Shown piece after piece: positions 16,787 through 28,113 of a stretch of DNA of 64,000 nt. The notes under the pieces were generated by a model that saw only the letters and a list, made by a program, of their open reading frames with translations, searched no databases and had not been told where the DNA came from. Origin of the DNA: JBBRZM01 sp963813635 (GTDB taxonomy: Bacteria > Actinomycetota > Acidimicrobiia > IMCC26256 > JBBRZM01); contig CAWEZO010000008.1 of assembly GCA_963813635.1 (NCBI GenBank), forward strand, positions 82,152-146,151. Reading direction: 5' to 3'. Within the stretch, counting starts at the first letter, position 1; each line of letters begins with the position of its first letter. A program made the position numbers and the translations under genes.

Positions 16787-18154
16787 TCAGTCGCTGACCG
16801 GGGGCTCGAGGCCCATCTCGAGCGCGATCGCGAGGTCGGCGGCTCGCAGAATCTGCAAGCCCGCGACGTCGGGGAGTGACGAAGGCCCCACCACGCGGGT
16901 GAACCCGAGCCGGGCGGCCTCGCCGAGGCGCCGGGCAGCTTGCGGAACCTGCCGTAGCTCACCGCCGAGCCCGACTTCGCCGAGTGCGACCGTGGCGCTC
17001 GCGACCGGACGATCGAGACGCGCGCCGGCGACACTCAAGGCCACGGCGAGATCGACACCCGCCTCCGCGACCCGGGCACCACCCGCAACGCTTGCGTACA
17101 CGTCAGCGCCGCCGACCGTCACGCCGGCGCGTCGTTCGAGCACCGCGAGCAACATTGCGAGCCGCCCGGCGTCGAGCCCCTGCGCGGCCCTGCGCGGCAT
17201 CGGCGTCGCACTCGGAGCGACGAGGGCCTGCACCTCGACGAGCATCGGCCGCGCGCCGTCGAGCACCGGAGCCACCACCGATCCGGAAGCGCCCGTGCGC
17301 CTGTCGGCAAGGAACATCGCGGAGGCGTCCACCACCTCGGTGAGACCTCGCTCACCCATGTCGAAGAGCCCCAGCTCGTCGGTGGAGCCGAAGCGGTGCT
17401 TCAGCGCGTGGAGCATGCGCAATGACTGATGACGATCGCCGTCGAACGAGAGCACCGTGTCGACAACATGCTCGAGCACGCGCGGCCCTGCCAGGCTGCC
17501 GTCTTTGGTGACGTGGCCGACCAGCAGGACAGTGACGCCGCGCTCCTTGGCCAGGCGCACGAGCCGGTGCGCGGACTCGCGTACCTGGGCCACCGATCCG
17601 GGACTTCCCGGCAGGTCGGGATCGAGCACCGTCTGGATCGAGTCGATCGCCAGGACGTGCGGTGCGAGCTCGTCGACGTGGGCGAGCACGTGGGGCAGCG
17701 AGGTCTCCGAGAGAAGGAGCAGGTCGGGCGCCAGCGCACCGACTCGTTGCGCCCGGAGCCGAACCTGCTCGGTCGACTCCTCCGCGCTCACGAGGAGGCA
17801 CGGAGCGCCCCGGGTCGCGAGATGACCGAGCGCCTGGAGCAACAGCGTGCTCTTGCCCATGCCGGGCTCTCCGCCGATCAGGGTGACGGATCCGGCGACA
17901 AGACCGCCGCCGAGCACACGGTCGAGCTCCCCGATGCCGGTGGAGCGGCGCGAGGCACCGCTGGGATCGACGTCGGCGATGGGGACGGGCCGAGCGGCAC
18001 CCACGGGCAACACGAGCGGGGCCGTGCGGGCGGACGTGTCACCGGGGTCTTCCACAAGGGTGCCCCACGAAGCGCAGTCGGGGCAGCGGCCCAGCCAGCG
18101 GGTGGCTTCGCCTCCACACTCGTTGCACCGGTATCGAACATGTGTTCGGGTCAT
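16787..18154 (-). CDS. radA: DNA repair protein RadA
   Basis: RecA-like ATPase that promotes branch migration during recombination. The 455-residue protein has an N-terminal C4 zinc finger (CNECG and CPDC), Walker A GGEPGMGKST near residue 98, Walker B VLAIDSIQT, the RadA motif, and a C-terminal Lon-protease-like domain (YASVAGGARVAEAGVDLAVA). The RadA signature KNRFG reads KHRFG here (AAG CAC on the minus strand), a one-base change from the consensus. Start ATG at 18154 sits just before the zinc finger. disA lies downstream. Confidence 0.9.
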   Translation of the reverse strand: MTRTHVRYRCNECGGEATRWLGRCPDCASWGTLVEDPGDTSARTAPLVLPVGAARPVPIADVDPSGASRRSTGIGELDRVLGGGLVAGSVTLIGGEPGMGKSTLLLQALGHLATRGAPCLLVSAEESTEQVRLRAQRVGALAPDLLLLSETSLPHVLAHVDELAPHVLAIDSIQTVLDPDLPGSPGSVAQVRESAHRLVRLAKERGVTVLLVGHVTKDGSLAGPRVLEHVVDTVLSFDGDRHQSLRMLHALKHRFGSTDELGLFDMGERGLTEVVDASAMFLADRRTGASGSVVAPVLDGARPMLVEVQALVAPSATPMPRRAAQGLDAGRLAMLLAVLERRAGVTVGGADVYASVAGGARVAEAGVDLAVALSVAGARLDRPVASATVALGEVGLGGELRQVPQAARRLGEAARLGFTRVVGPSSLPDVAGLQILRAADLAIALEMGLEPPVSD

Positions 18155-18236
18155 CCGGGGATCGTACCGTCGGGGTGTGACACCGATCGCGGACCCCGAT
18201 GCCCGAGAGTCCGCTCGAGTTCCCGGCTCCCCGCCG

Positions 18237-19002
18237 TCAGCGACGCCCGAGGGCCCGACGCTCCCGGCGGCGGCGCACGGCCCGTAGCTCACCGACAACC
18301 AGGAACAGCACCGCGAACACGGCGATGCCGGCGCCGATGACGAGCCACGCGAGCTGCGTCTGGTTCGCCACCGACGACGACGAGCGCATCACGAGCTTCG
18401 TTCCCGGCTTCGGGCTCCACGTGCTCACATGCTGGTCCGCCAGGCCGGCTCGCACATGCAGCGTGAACCCGTCGCGCAGCTCTCCGAGCAGCCGCTGATC
18501 GATCGCGGCGCACGTCGACCTGCTGCGCAGTGAGGCTCGCGACGAGCGCCGGATCTGCGAGCACGCCGGTCTTCATCGCAGCCAGGTCCGCGGTGCCCCG
18601 AAAGGCGAAGTTGATCGTCCCGATCTTTTCCTTGCGCGTGACATGCACCTCGCGGAGCGGGCCGTCCGCGCCGTTGAGCTCACGGATGATCGCGTTGACC
18701 TGGCTGACGTTGACAAACGGCTTGACCAGCAACAACGTGGCCGTGCCGTCGAGCGCGCGCGCCCAGGGCGCCACCTTCCAGCCGGCGCTCGTCAGGTCGC
18801 CCAGGCGGACCCGGTCGTCGAGCTTGCCGCCATTCGACTCGGCTGCGGCAACCGCCGCGGCGTCGAGCACCGCCCGGACGCGGACTTCGCCGCTGCCGTT
18901 CTCCTTGACGACGACATTGACCGTCGTGTCGACCTTGCAGCCGGCGAACAGAACGGCGAGCAGCAGTGCGGCCAGAACGGGCCGCCAACGGGGACGCGAC
19001 AC
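18237..19002 (-). CDS. LppM-like (DUF3153) lipoprotein with C-terminal membrane helix (one frameshift near 18510)
   Basis: Exported protein of about 254 residues. The signal peptide ends in a lipobox (LLLAVLFAGC, Cys near residue 22). The body (VDTTVNVVVKENGSGEV, then LREVHVTRKEKIGTINF) matches the LppM/DUF3153 family of actinobacterial envelope proteins. The C-terminus has one transmembrane helix (LAWLVIGAGIAVFAVLFLVV) and an Arg-rich tail. One extra base near 18510 separates the body from the C-terminal part; removing it joins LTAQQVD to AIDQRLLGELRDGFTLHV. It follows clpC by about 30 bases and precedes radA. Confidence 0.75.
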
Positions 19003-19032
19003 GACGACCGGGGGCGGCGAAGCGCCGAGCGC

Positions 19033-21522
<2,490 letters not shown>

Positions 21523-21814
21523 GGTGTCAACCGCCTCTCATGCTGCGCTGTCGGCTTCCGTCCCCAGTTCGTTGCGGCGAGTGGGAACGGACGTCGGCTG
21601 GGTCACAGTGTATCGGCCAGTGCTCTTTTCCAATTGGCGGGATTCGTTGGTTCCTCTGGTCTCTCCTGATCGGATATTGAGCGGCGGAGCTGTAGGCGCC
21701 GGAGAAGAAAGAACAGGGTCCCAAGAAGGACGCTTCCGGCTTGGAGATTGTTCCCGGCCCTGCGTACGGTGGTCGCATGCGAACGAGCTCTCGGGCTGTG
21801 TGCGGCCATTACGC
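21523..21814. promoter_or_regulatory. Divergent intergenic region between clpC and the polyprenyl synthase
   Basis: 292 bases hold the promoters of both genes. For clpC, TTGGAA and TACACT (21612-21607, minus strand) are plausible but spaced only 15 bases. For the synthase, TTGGAG near 21740 is a weak -35. I found no clear ClgR or CtsR operator. Confidence 0.35.
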
Positions 21815-22796
21815 ATGAAGGTTGCCGAGACGCTCCAATTGACGCCCCTGCCCGGCGACCTGGCGCGGGTCGAAACTGCGCTCCGTGACGCTGTTCGCCA
21901 CCAGCACGACCCGTTCCTGGGTGAGGTGGCCGGCCATCTCATCGAGGCCGGGGGCAAGCGGATCCGGCCGACGCTGACCCTCTGCGCGGCGTACGCGTCG
22001 ATGAACGGCGATCACAAGGTGCATGTGGACGCGATCACCGGCGCCGCGGCCGTCGAGCTCGTGCACCTCGGCTCCCTGTACCACGACGACGTGATCGACG
22101 AGGCGGAAGTCCGCAGGGGTGTGCCGAGCGTCAACGCCCGGTGGAGCAACATCGTCGCGATCCTCGCCGGTGATTATCTCCTCGCACGCGGTGTCGTCCC
22201 TGGCCGCATCACTCGGGGCCGAGTGTGCTTCGCTGCTGGCAATGACGATCGGCGAGCTGTGCCGCGGCCAGGTGCTCGAGTTGCAGCACCTCTTCGACGT
22301 CGACCGTTCCGTCGACGACTACTTCTCCGCGATCGAAGGCAAGACCGCCTCGCTGTTCGCGACATCGTGCCGTGTCGGCGGAATGGTGTGCGCGGTGCCC
22401 GAGCCCACACTCGACGCGCTCACCGACTTCGGCCGCCACCTGGGCATGTGCTTCCAGATCGTCGACGACGTGCTCGACCTCACGGCCACCGACGACGAGC
22501 TCGGAAAGCCGTCGGGCCAGGATCTCGTCGAGGGTGTGTACACGCTCCCGGTCATTCACGCGCTCACCGAATCGGGCGAGTTGCGCGAGCAACTCGGCCG
22601 GCCGCTCGACTCTGATCGACTCGCCGCCGTACGCGCCCTGGCGACGGCAACCGGCGGCGTGCCTGCTGCGCTCGGTGTGGCGCGAGACCACGCCGCCAAG
22701 GCCGGCGAGGCGCTCAGCGGAGCCGAGGCATTGGCGCCTGAGGTGGTCGACGGCCTGCGCCGTCTCGTCGACGGACTCGTCACCCGCAACGCGTAA
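21815..22796 (+). CDS. Trans-isoprenyl diphosphate synthase (one frameshift at about 22190)
   Basis: Chain-elongating prenyltransferase of about 326 residues, probably making the long prenyl tail of menaquinone from MEP-derived units. The first aspartate-rich motif is in LGSLYHDDVIDEAEVRRG (DDVID, one residue shorter than the common DDxxD form) and the second is QIVDDVLDLT; GGKRIRPTL marks the IPP site. One extra G in the GG at 22190-22191 breaks the frame after AGDYLLAR; removal continues into SLAASLGAECASLLAM. ATG at 21815 is used; no strong ribosome site is visible. Product length cannot be told from the residues seen. Ends at palindromic repeats. Confidence 0.82.
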
Positions 22797-22823
22797 ATCT
22801 CGGAACTGCAACGCCGAAATCTC

Positions 22824-22938
22824 GGAACTGGCCCGCGTTTGCTCAAGAAATAGCTGAGTGATCGCGGGCCAGTTGGGTTGAGTTCTGGAACTGGCCCGCG
22901 TTTGCTCAAGAAATAGCTGAGTGAATCGCGGGCCAGTT
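22824..22938. repeat. Pair of 51-52 bp palindromic elements (family 2)
   Basis: Two copies, 22824-22874 and 22887-22938, differ by about one base. Each has 12-bp perfect arms AACTGGCCCGCG and CGCGGGCCAGTT around a 25-base centre that itself can pair (CTCA with TGAG). A 14-base direct repeat AAATCTCGGAACTG starts just before, at about 22797 and 22817. They lie between convergent genes, so they may terminate both transcripts; the doublet layout resembles REP/BIME elements. Confidence 0.8.
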
Positions 22939-22941
22939 CGA

Positions 22942-23796
22942 TTAGGCGAGGCCTGCGCCGGCGACGTCGTCGAGGCCCGTGGCGGCCTCGGTGCTCACAC
23001 GCTCGAGGAACTTCAACACCGCGCGGTTGAACGCGTTGGGTGCCTCGACCATCAAACCGTGCGCGGCGCCCCGGACCTCGAAGAGCTCGGCGCCGGGAAT
23101 GAGCTCGGCCAGCTCCTCGGCGTCACCGATCGGCGTGAGCGCGTCCTGCGAACCGGTGATCACGAGCGTCGGCGCGGCCAGCTTGACGAGCTCCAAGCGC
23201 AACTCGTCGGACGCATTCAGGATGGCCTGGATCTGTGAGATGAACGGCTCCGGCGGCGATTGCAGCACCAGTCGGGCCAGCAGGTTGAGCCATACACCGA
23301 AGCGCTTGCGGAGACGCGGACCGATGAGCCAGTGCAACGAGTCCTCGGACAGCGCCGACATGCCCCGGCCGCCGCCCACTGCCGCGGCCCACTCGGCAAG
23401 CAGCTCGCGACGCCACTCGTGGTGCCGGCACGCCGTGCACGCAAGCACGACCGACCTGACGCGATCCGGGTTGCGCACGGCGATGATCTGCGCGATCACG
23501 CCGCCCATCGAGGCACCCATCACGTGGGCGCGCTCCACGCGCTCCGCATCGAGCACGGCAACCGCGTCGACGGCCATCTGTTCGAGGTCGTAGGGGCCGG
23601 ACGGGCGTCCCGAGTGGCCGGTGCCACGGTTGTCGAGCGCGTAACACCGGTATTGGCGACCGAAGGCCATGCGCTGGAGCGCCCAGCCACGCGAATCGGT
23701 ACCGAGACCCTGGATCATGAGGAGCGGCTCGCCGTCGCGTTTGCCCCACACGTCGTAGGCGATGTCGACGCCGTCAGCGGCTTGCAGGTGCTTCAC
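22942..23796 (-). CDS. Alpha/beta hydrolase
   Basis: The 284-residue protein has the classical fold: oxyanion region IQGLGTDSRGW, nucleophile elbow GASMGGVIAQ (Ser in GxSxG near residue 98), acid in ITGSQDALTP and histidine in GAAHGLMVEAP near the end. The open frame reaches 23910, but the GTG at 23796 has GGGGGG about eight bases ahead and gives the usual N-terminus (KHLQAADGVDIAYDVWG). Related proteins include esterases, haloperoxidase-like and enol-lactone hydrolases; the substrate cannot be assigned. It stands alone, convergent with the prenyl synthase. Confidence 0.75.
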   Translation of the reverse strand: MKHLQAADGVDIAYDVWGKRDGEPLLMIQGLGTDSRGWALQRMAFGRQYRCYALDNRGTGHSGRPSGPYDLEQMAVDAVAVLDAERVERAHVMGASMGGVIAQIIAVRNPDRVRSVVLACTACRHHEWRRELLAEWAAAVGGGRGMSALSEDSLHWLIGPRLRKRFGVWLNLLARLVLQSPPEPFISQIQAILNASDELRLELVKLAAPTLVITGSQDALTPIGDAEELAELIPGAELFEVRGAAHGLMVEAPNAFNRAVLKFLERVSTEAATGLDDVAGAGLA

Positions 23797-24143
23797 GAGC
23801 GGCCCCCCAGGCACGTCGCACCCTAGTGCTCGCGAGCGCGAACCCAATGTATAGCCCACAGTGCGCGCGTGGAACGCAACGTGCCGCGACCTCGCCCGTC
23901 CAAGGGACACCGGCGCGCAAATCCCCTGATACGCGTGTCGGTCCCGGCGCCACGATGCCGCAGGGGCCGACGCTCCGAACCAGCGACCCGGGGACCACTT
24001 GGGCGGTCGCAGCTTCTTGCATTTGCAAGGATGAAGTCGCCAGATATGAGACGCTTCAGCCCGTTCTGTTGTTCATGGGCACGAGTGTCTTCCGGGCCCG
24101 GCGATTGCTGCGGGCGATTGCTGCCGGGCCCCGCCGGGCGCGG
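23797..24143. other. Intergenic region without a recognised gene
   Basis: 347 bases upstream of the hydrolase and downstream of the acyltransferase-like gene. Short open frames here lack a ribosome site and family resemblance. The stretch 24098-24140 carries two copies of GCGATTGCTGC and a G+C-rich inverted repeat that could end transcription of the acyltransferase-like gene. Nothing else seen. Confidence 0.4.
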
Positions 24144-24827
24144 TCAGCCCAGCAGTGCCTCGACGGCCTCACGGGTCAGCTCTCCCAACTCCGCCGCGCC
24201 GACGGGCTCTGCCGCGCCGAGGCCGGCGGCAAGCTCGATGGGCTCGCCGAACGCGACCCGCCACGGCCGCACGGGCAGGCCGAGGGGCCCGACCGGCGAG
24301 ACGGCGACCGGGATCACCGGGAAGCCGGCACTCGCGCCGAACAACGCCCGCGGCGGCTCACCCGCGCCGATGCGCAGCCATGTGGGCGTGAGCGGCGCGA
24401 CCACGAGGTATCCGGCACGCAGAGCGGCGGCGACGTCATCGCCGCGAGACGCGATCGCACCGAGCTTCGTAAGCACGGGACCGATCAGCGGCAGTGACGG
24501 TGCCCCGACGACCCGGGCGCGGCGGCCGGCGACTTCGCGCACGGCAACCGTGATTGCAGCCGGCTCCACGATGCCCAGGCCGCGGTTGGCAATCAAGAGC
24601 GCTGCACCCGACCGCGGAATGTGCTCCGGGTACACGACGTCGACGCGCACAACCGCGCTGACGAACGGCGCGCAGAGATCGTTCAGCTGTCCGTCGCCAC
24701 CGAAGGGGTCGATCGGGAAGCGCCCGTCGAACCTGCGCCGCAACGACGCGCCGACCGACTCGCGCGCATGCACCCGGTCGTCGTCATATCCGAACGCCGC
24801 ACCGCGTTCGCCGGCAGTGACAGTCAT
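24144..24827 (-). CDS. Lysophospholipid acyltransferase-like protein lacking the HX4D motif
   Basis: The 227-residue protein resembles the PlsC-like acyltransferase superfamily (VVYPEHIPRSGAALLIANR, then GAPSLPLIGPVLTKLGAI, then APLTPTWLRIG, then PVIPVAVSP). At the place of the catalytic HX4D it has ANRGLGIVEP, so both His and Asp are absent. Proteins of this type occur next to NAD-dependent epimerases in mycobacteria (Rv0501-Rv0502), the same arrangement as here with the epimerase 49 bases upstream. Either chemistry differs or it is a non-catalytic lipid-binding protein. Family by overall pattern; function unknown. Confidence 0.6.
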   Translation of the reverse strand: MTVTAGERGAAFGYDDDRVHARESVGASLRRRFDGRFPIDPFGGDGQLNDLCAPFVSAVVRVDVVYPEHIPRSGAALLIANRGLGIVEPAAITVAVREVAGRRARVVGAPSLPLIGPVLTKLGAIASRGDDVAAALRAGYLVVAPLTPTWLRIGAGEPPRALFGASAGFPVIPVAVSPVGPLGLPVRPWRVAFGEPIELAAGLGAAEPVGAAELGELTREAVEALLG

Positions 24828-24876
24828 ATGCAGTCTCCACTCATGGCCCGTGCGGCCCGACCGGCGTCAATCACGA

Positions 24877-25839
24877 TCAAGCCACCGCCTCGGTCGGGCG
24901 CAGCGCCGTGACCGTGGCCCACTCATAGAGCTCGGCGCACACCTCCTGCGTCGAGCGCATGGGCGCGAGCCCGAGCGCCTCGATCGCGCGACTCCCGTCG
25001 GCGGTGCGGCCGCGCTGCATGAGCTCGAGCACATGCGGCGGCACCGGCGCGCCCGCGAGCTCCGCGACACGACACGCCAGCTTCCACGACGGGCCGAGCA
25101 TCGGCACCGGCACACGCCCGCCGAGGCGCACGACCTGCCACGGGCTGGCGGCACCAGGACCCACGATGTTGAGCGGACCGTCGTAGCCCCGGCACAGCGC
25201 TTCGACCATCGCGCGCGCCGCATCTTCCTGATGCAGCAGCGAGAACGGCGGGTCGGCGAGCGCGGGAACCGGCACCGCCGGCAGTCGCAGCAAACGACCC
25301 AACGGGCTCGGCACATGCGACCCCACCACTGGCGCCATCCGCAGCAACGACACGGGGATGCCATGGCCCCGCCCGAGGCCGGTGGCGATGGCCTCGACCT
25401 CGAGGCACGTGCGGCCGTACGGTGTCGTCGGCGCCGGTTGGACGCTCTCGTCCGGTACCGCGGGACGACCGGGTCCACGCCCGTAGACGGTGAGGCCGCT
25501 GCGCACGGCGACGCGCAGGAGCCGGCCACCGCGGGCAGCGGCCTCGAGCGCGACAAGGGTGCCGGACGCCGTGGCTTCCGCCGCCTCACGTTGATCAAGC
25601 CGTGAGTCGGGCTCGTAGACGCCGTAGTGCGCGACGACCGTGGGCGCGTAGTCGGTTACGAACGCGGCGAGCTTGTCGCTATCGCGCGGATCGATACGAC
25701 GGAACTCACTGCGGAGCAACCGGCGGCGCGGGGGCACGAAGTCGACGCCGACGATCTCGTCGACGTCGCTGCGTTGCTCGAGGAGCTGCGCAACCCGCGT
25801 GCCCAGCTCTCCGCCCATGCCCGTGACCAGCACGCGCAT
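24877..25839 (-). CDS. NAD-dependent epimerase/dehydratase family protein
   Basis: Extended short-chain dehydrogenase-like protein of 320 residues. The Rossmann start is VLVTGMGGELGTRVAQLL (GxxGxxG near residue 7), followed by IVGVDF and the DSD region. Where the catalytic YxxxK is expected it shows YGRTCLEVE, so the lysine is replaced. SGLTVYGRGPG and SLLRMAPVVG are typical of the GalE-like clade. The ATG at 25839 follows the lysS stop by one base, so it is in that operon. Catalytic activity is uncertain; a sugar-nucleotide substrate is only suggested. Confidence 0.7.
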   Translation of the reverse strand: MRVLVTGMGGELGTRVAQLLEQRSDVDEIVGVDFVPPRRRLLRSEFRRIDPRDSDKLAAFVTDYAPTVVAHYGVYEPDSRLDQREAAEATASGTLVALEAAARGGRLLRVAVRSGLTVYGRGPGRPAVPDESVQPAPTTPYGRTCLEVEAIATGLGRGHGIPVSLLRMAPVVGSHVPSPLGRLLRLPAVPVPALADPPFSLLHQEDAARAMVEALCRGYDGPLNIVGPGAASPWQVVRLGGRVPVPMLGPSWKLACRVAELAGAPVPPHVLELMQRGRTADGSRAIEALGLAPMRSTQEVCAELYEWATVTALRPTEAVA

Positions 25840-25840
25840 C

Positions 25841-27343
25841 TCAGCCGTCCTCCTCGAACCCGAAGCCCGCTTCGGTCCGCAAGTGGGGAAACAAGATCAC
25901 TTCCCGGATCGACGATACGCCCGCGAGCAGCATCACCAGCCGGTCGATCCCGATTCCCAGCCCGCCACACGGAGGCATCCCGTACTCGAGCGCCCGCACG
26001 TAATCATCGTCGATCTCGTTGGCTTCGAGGTCGCCGGCAGCAGCGAGCGCGGCCTGGGCCTCGAACCGGGCGCGCTGGTCGACGGGATCATTGAGCTCGC
26101 TGAACGCGTTGCCGAGCTCGCGCCCGAGCACGACGGGCTCGAACCGCTCAACGAGGGCGGGATCGTCACGATGCGAACGTGCCAGCGGAGAGACCTCGCG
26201 CGGATAGTCGGTCACGAACACCGGACCGACGAGCCCCGGCTCCACCGTCTTCTCGTACAGCTCGAGCACGAGCTTGCCGGCACCCCAGCCCGGGTCGTAC
26301 GTCAGATCGAGGTCGTCGCAGACCTTCTGCAGCTTCTCGACTGCCATCGTGGGATGCACGTCGACGCCGGCGTGCTCGCGAACGAGCTCGAGCAGCGTGC
26401 GCCGCGGCCACGGCGGCGCGAGGTCGACGGTGACGTCGTCGACCACAACGGTTGTCGTGCCGATCGCGGCTGAGGCCACGTCGGCCACGAGCTCCTCGGT
26501 GAGCGTCATCATGTCGCGGTAGTCGGCGAATGCTTCATACAGCTCGAGCATCGTGAACTCGGGGTTGTGGCGCGTTGACAGGCCTTCGTTGCGGAAGACC
26601 CGTCCGATCTCGAACACCTTCTCCATGCCGCCGACGATGAGACGCTTGAGATGCAGCTCGAGCGCGATCCGCAGCGAGAGGTCCATGTCGAGCGAGTGGT
26701 GATGTGTGAGGAACGGACGCGCCGCCGCGCCGCCCGCGATGGCGTGGAGCACCGGCGTCTCGACCTCGATGAAGCCGCGCTCGCTCAGGAACCGCCGCAC
26801 CGCGGCGATGGTGGCGAAACGAATCTCGAAGACTCGGCGTGCGTCGTCGTTCGCGATGAGGTCGACGTACCGCTGGCGGAACCGGGTGTCGACGTCGGCG
26901 AGGCCGTGCCACTTGTCGGGAAGCGGCCGGAGCGCCTTGGCCAGCAGCCGGCACGAGGCGATCTTGATCGAGAGCTCGCCCTTGCGCGTGCTCATCACCA
27001 CGCCTTCGACGCCGATCCAGTCGCCGAGGTCGAGCTCGTCGAACGCGTCGAACGCGTCATCACCGATGACGGCGCGCGACACGAACAGCTGGATCGAGCC
27101 GGTGCCGTCGCGCATCGTCGCGAAGATGAGCTTGCCTTGGCGGCGGATGAGCAGGAGCCGACCGGCAACCGTGACGTGCGCATCGGTCTCTTCGCCGGGT
27201 CCGAGGTCACCGAACTCGGCGCGCAGCGCCGCGACCGTGTGGTCGCGATCGAAGCGCACCGGGTAGGGATCGATGCCACCCGCGCGCAACGCGTCGAGCT
27301 TCGCCAATCGACGGGCGCGCTCGGCAACGGGCTCTTCGGCCAC
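25841..27343 (-). CDS. lysS: Lysyl-tRNA synthetase (class II)
   Basis: Charges tRNA-Lys. The 500-residue protein has an N-terminal OB-fold anticodon domain (VTVAGRLLLIRRQGKLIF), motif 1 around RFRQRYVDLI, motif 2 in FRNEGLSTRHNPEFTMLELY, and motif 3 GLGIGIDRLVMLL. The frame stays open upstream to 28972, across coaX and nadC, by chance in G+C-rich DNA. The GTG at 27343 is the first plausible start after the coaX stop at 27346 and gives the normal length. The downstream epimerase begins right at its stop. Confidence 0.93.
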   Translation of the reverse strand: MAEEPVAERARRLAKLDALRAGGIDPYPVRFDRDHTVAALRAEFGDLGPGEETDAHVTVAGRLLLIRRQGKLIFATMRDGTGSIQLFVSRAVIGDDAFDAFDELDLGDWIGVEGVVMSTRKGELSIKIASCRLLAKALRPLPDKWHGLADVDTRFRQRYVDLIANDDARRVFEIRFATIAAVRRFLSERGFIEVETPVLHAIAGGAAARPFLTHHHSLDMDLSLRIALELHLKRLIVGGMEKVFEIGRVFRNEGLSTRHNPEFTMLELYEAFADYRDMMTLTEELVADVASAAIGTTTVVVDDVTVDLAPPWPRRTLLELVREHAGVDVHPTMAVEKLQKVCDDLDLTYDPGWGAGKLVLELYEKTVEPGLVGPVFVTDYPREVSPLARSHRDDPALVERFEPVVLGRELGNAFSELNDPVDQRARFEAQAALAAAGDLEANEIDDDYVRALEYGMPPCGGLGIGIDRLVMLLAGVSSIREVILFPHLRTEAGFGFEEDG

Positions 27344-27345
27344 GG

Positions 27346-28110
27346 TTACTGATTCCGCTCGAAGACGATGCGGAGCCCCATGAGCGTGAGCCAGGGCTCG
27401 TTGTGCTGGATCGTGCGCGAGTGCGGGATGATCAGCTCGGCGAGGCCGCCGGTGGCCACGACCGTGCACTCTCCGAGCTCGGCTTGAAACCGCTCGACCA
27501 GCGCGTCGACCTGTCCCGAGAACCCGTACACCGAGCCCGACTGGATCGACTCGACCGTCGACTTGCCGATGACGTTCTTCGGCGCCACGAGCTCGACGCG
27601 GCGCAACGCGGCCGCCCGCCCGAACAGCGCGTCCATCGAGATCTCGATGCCGGGAAAGATCGCGCCGCCGAGGTACTCGCCGGCTTCGCTGATCGCCTCG
27701 ACCGTGTTGGCGGTGCCGAAATCGACGACGATCGACGGACCACCGTAGAGGTCGTACGCCGCGACCACGTTCGCGATGCGGTCGGCGCCCACCTCCTTGG
27801 GGTTGTCGTAGAGAATCGGCATGCCGGTGCGCACCCCCGGCTCGATGACGAGCGGCGCGAAGCGAAAGTACTTCTCGGTCATCTCTCGCAGCGCCGCGGT
27901 GACGCGCGGCACGCCGGATGCAATGGCGACGCCGGTCACCTGGGCGTCGAACGAAAAGCCGTGGAAACCGAGGAACTGCTGGATCATGAGTGCGAGCTCG
28001 TCGGACGTGCGTTCCGCGGCGGTGGCGATGCGCCAGTGGTCGGCGAGCTCGCCGCCGTTGAACAGGCCGATCACGGTGGAGGTGTTGCCCGCGTCGATGG
28101 TGAGCAGCAC
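27346..28110 (-). CDS. coaX: Type III pantothenate kinase
   Basis: First step of coenzyme A synthesis, phosphorylating pantothenate. The 254-residue ASKHA-fold protein opens with the phosphate-1 loop LLTIDAGNTSTVIGLF and has the phosphate-2 motif VVDFGTANTVEAI near residue 130, with GAIFPGIEISMDALFGRAA nearby and a GFSGQVDALV segment. The start is GTG at 28110. It sits between nadC and lysS, with pantothenate-synthesis genes panC-panD just upstream, so precursor and kinase genes are clustered. Confidence 0.92.
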   Translation of the reverse strand: MLLTIDAGNTSTVIGLFNGGELADHWRIATAAERTSDELALMIQQFLGFHGFSFDAQVTGVAIASGVPRVTAALREMTEKYFRFAPLVIEPGVRTGMPILYDNPKEVGADRIANVVAAYDLYGGPSIVVDFGTANTVEAISEAGEYLGGAIFPGIEISMDALFGRAAALRRVELVAPKNVIGKSTVESIQSGSVYGFSGQVDALVERFQAELGECTVVATGGLAELIIPHSRTIQHNEPWLTLMGLRIVFERNQ

Positions 28111-28113
28111 TCG

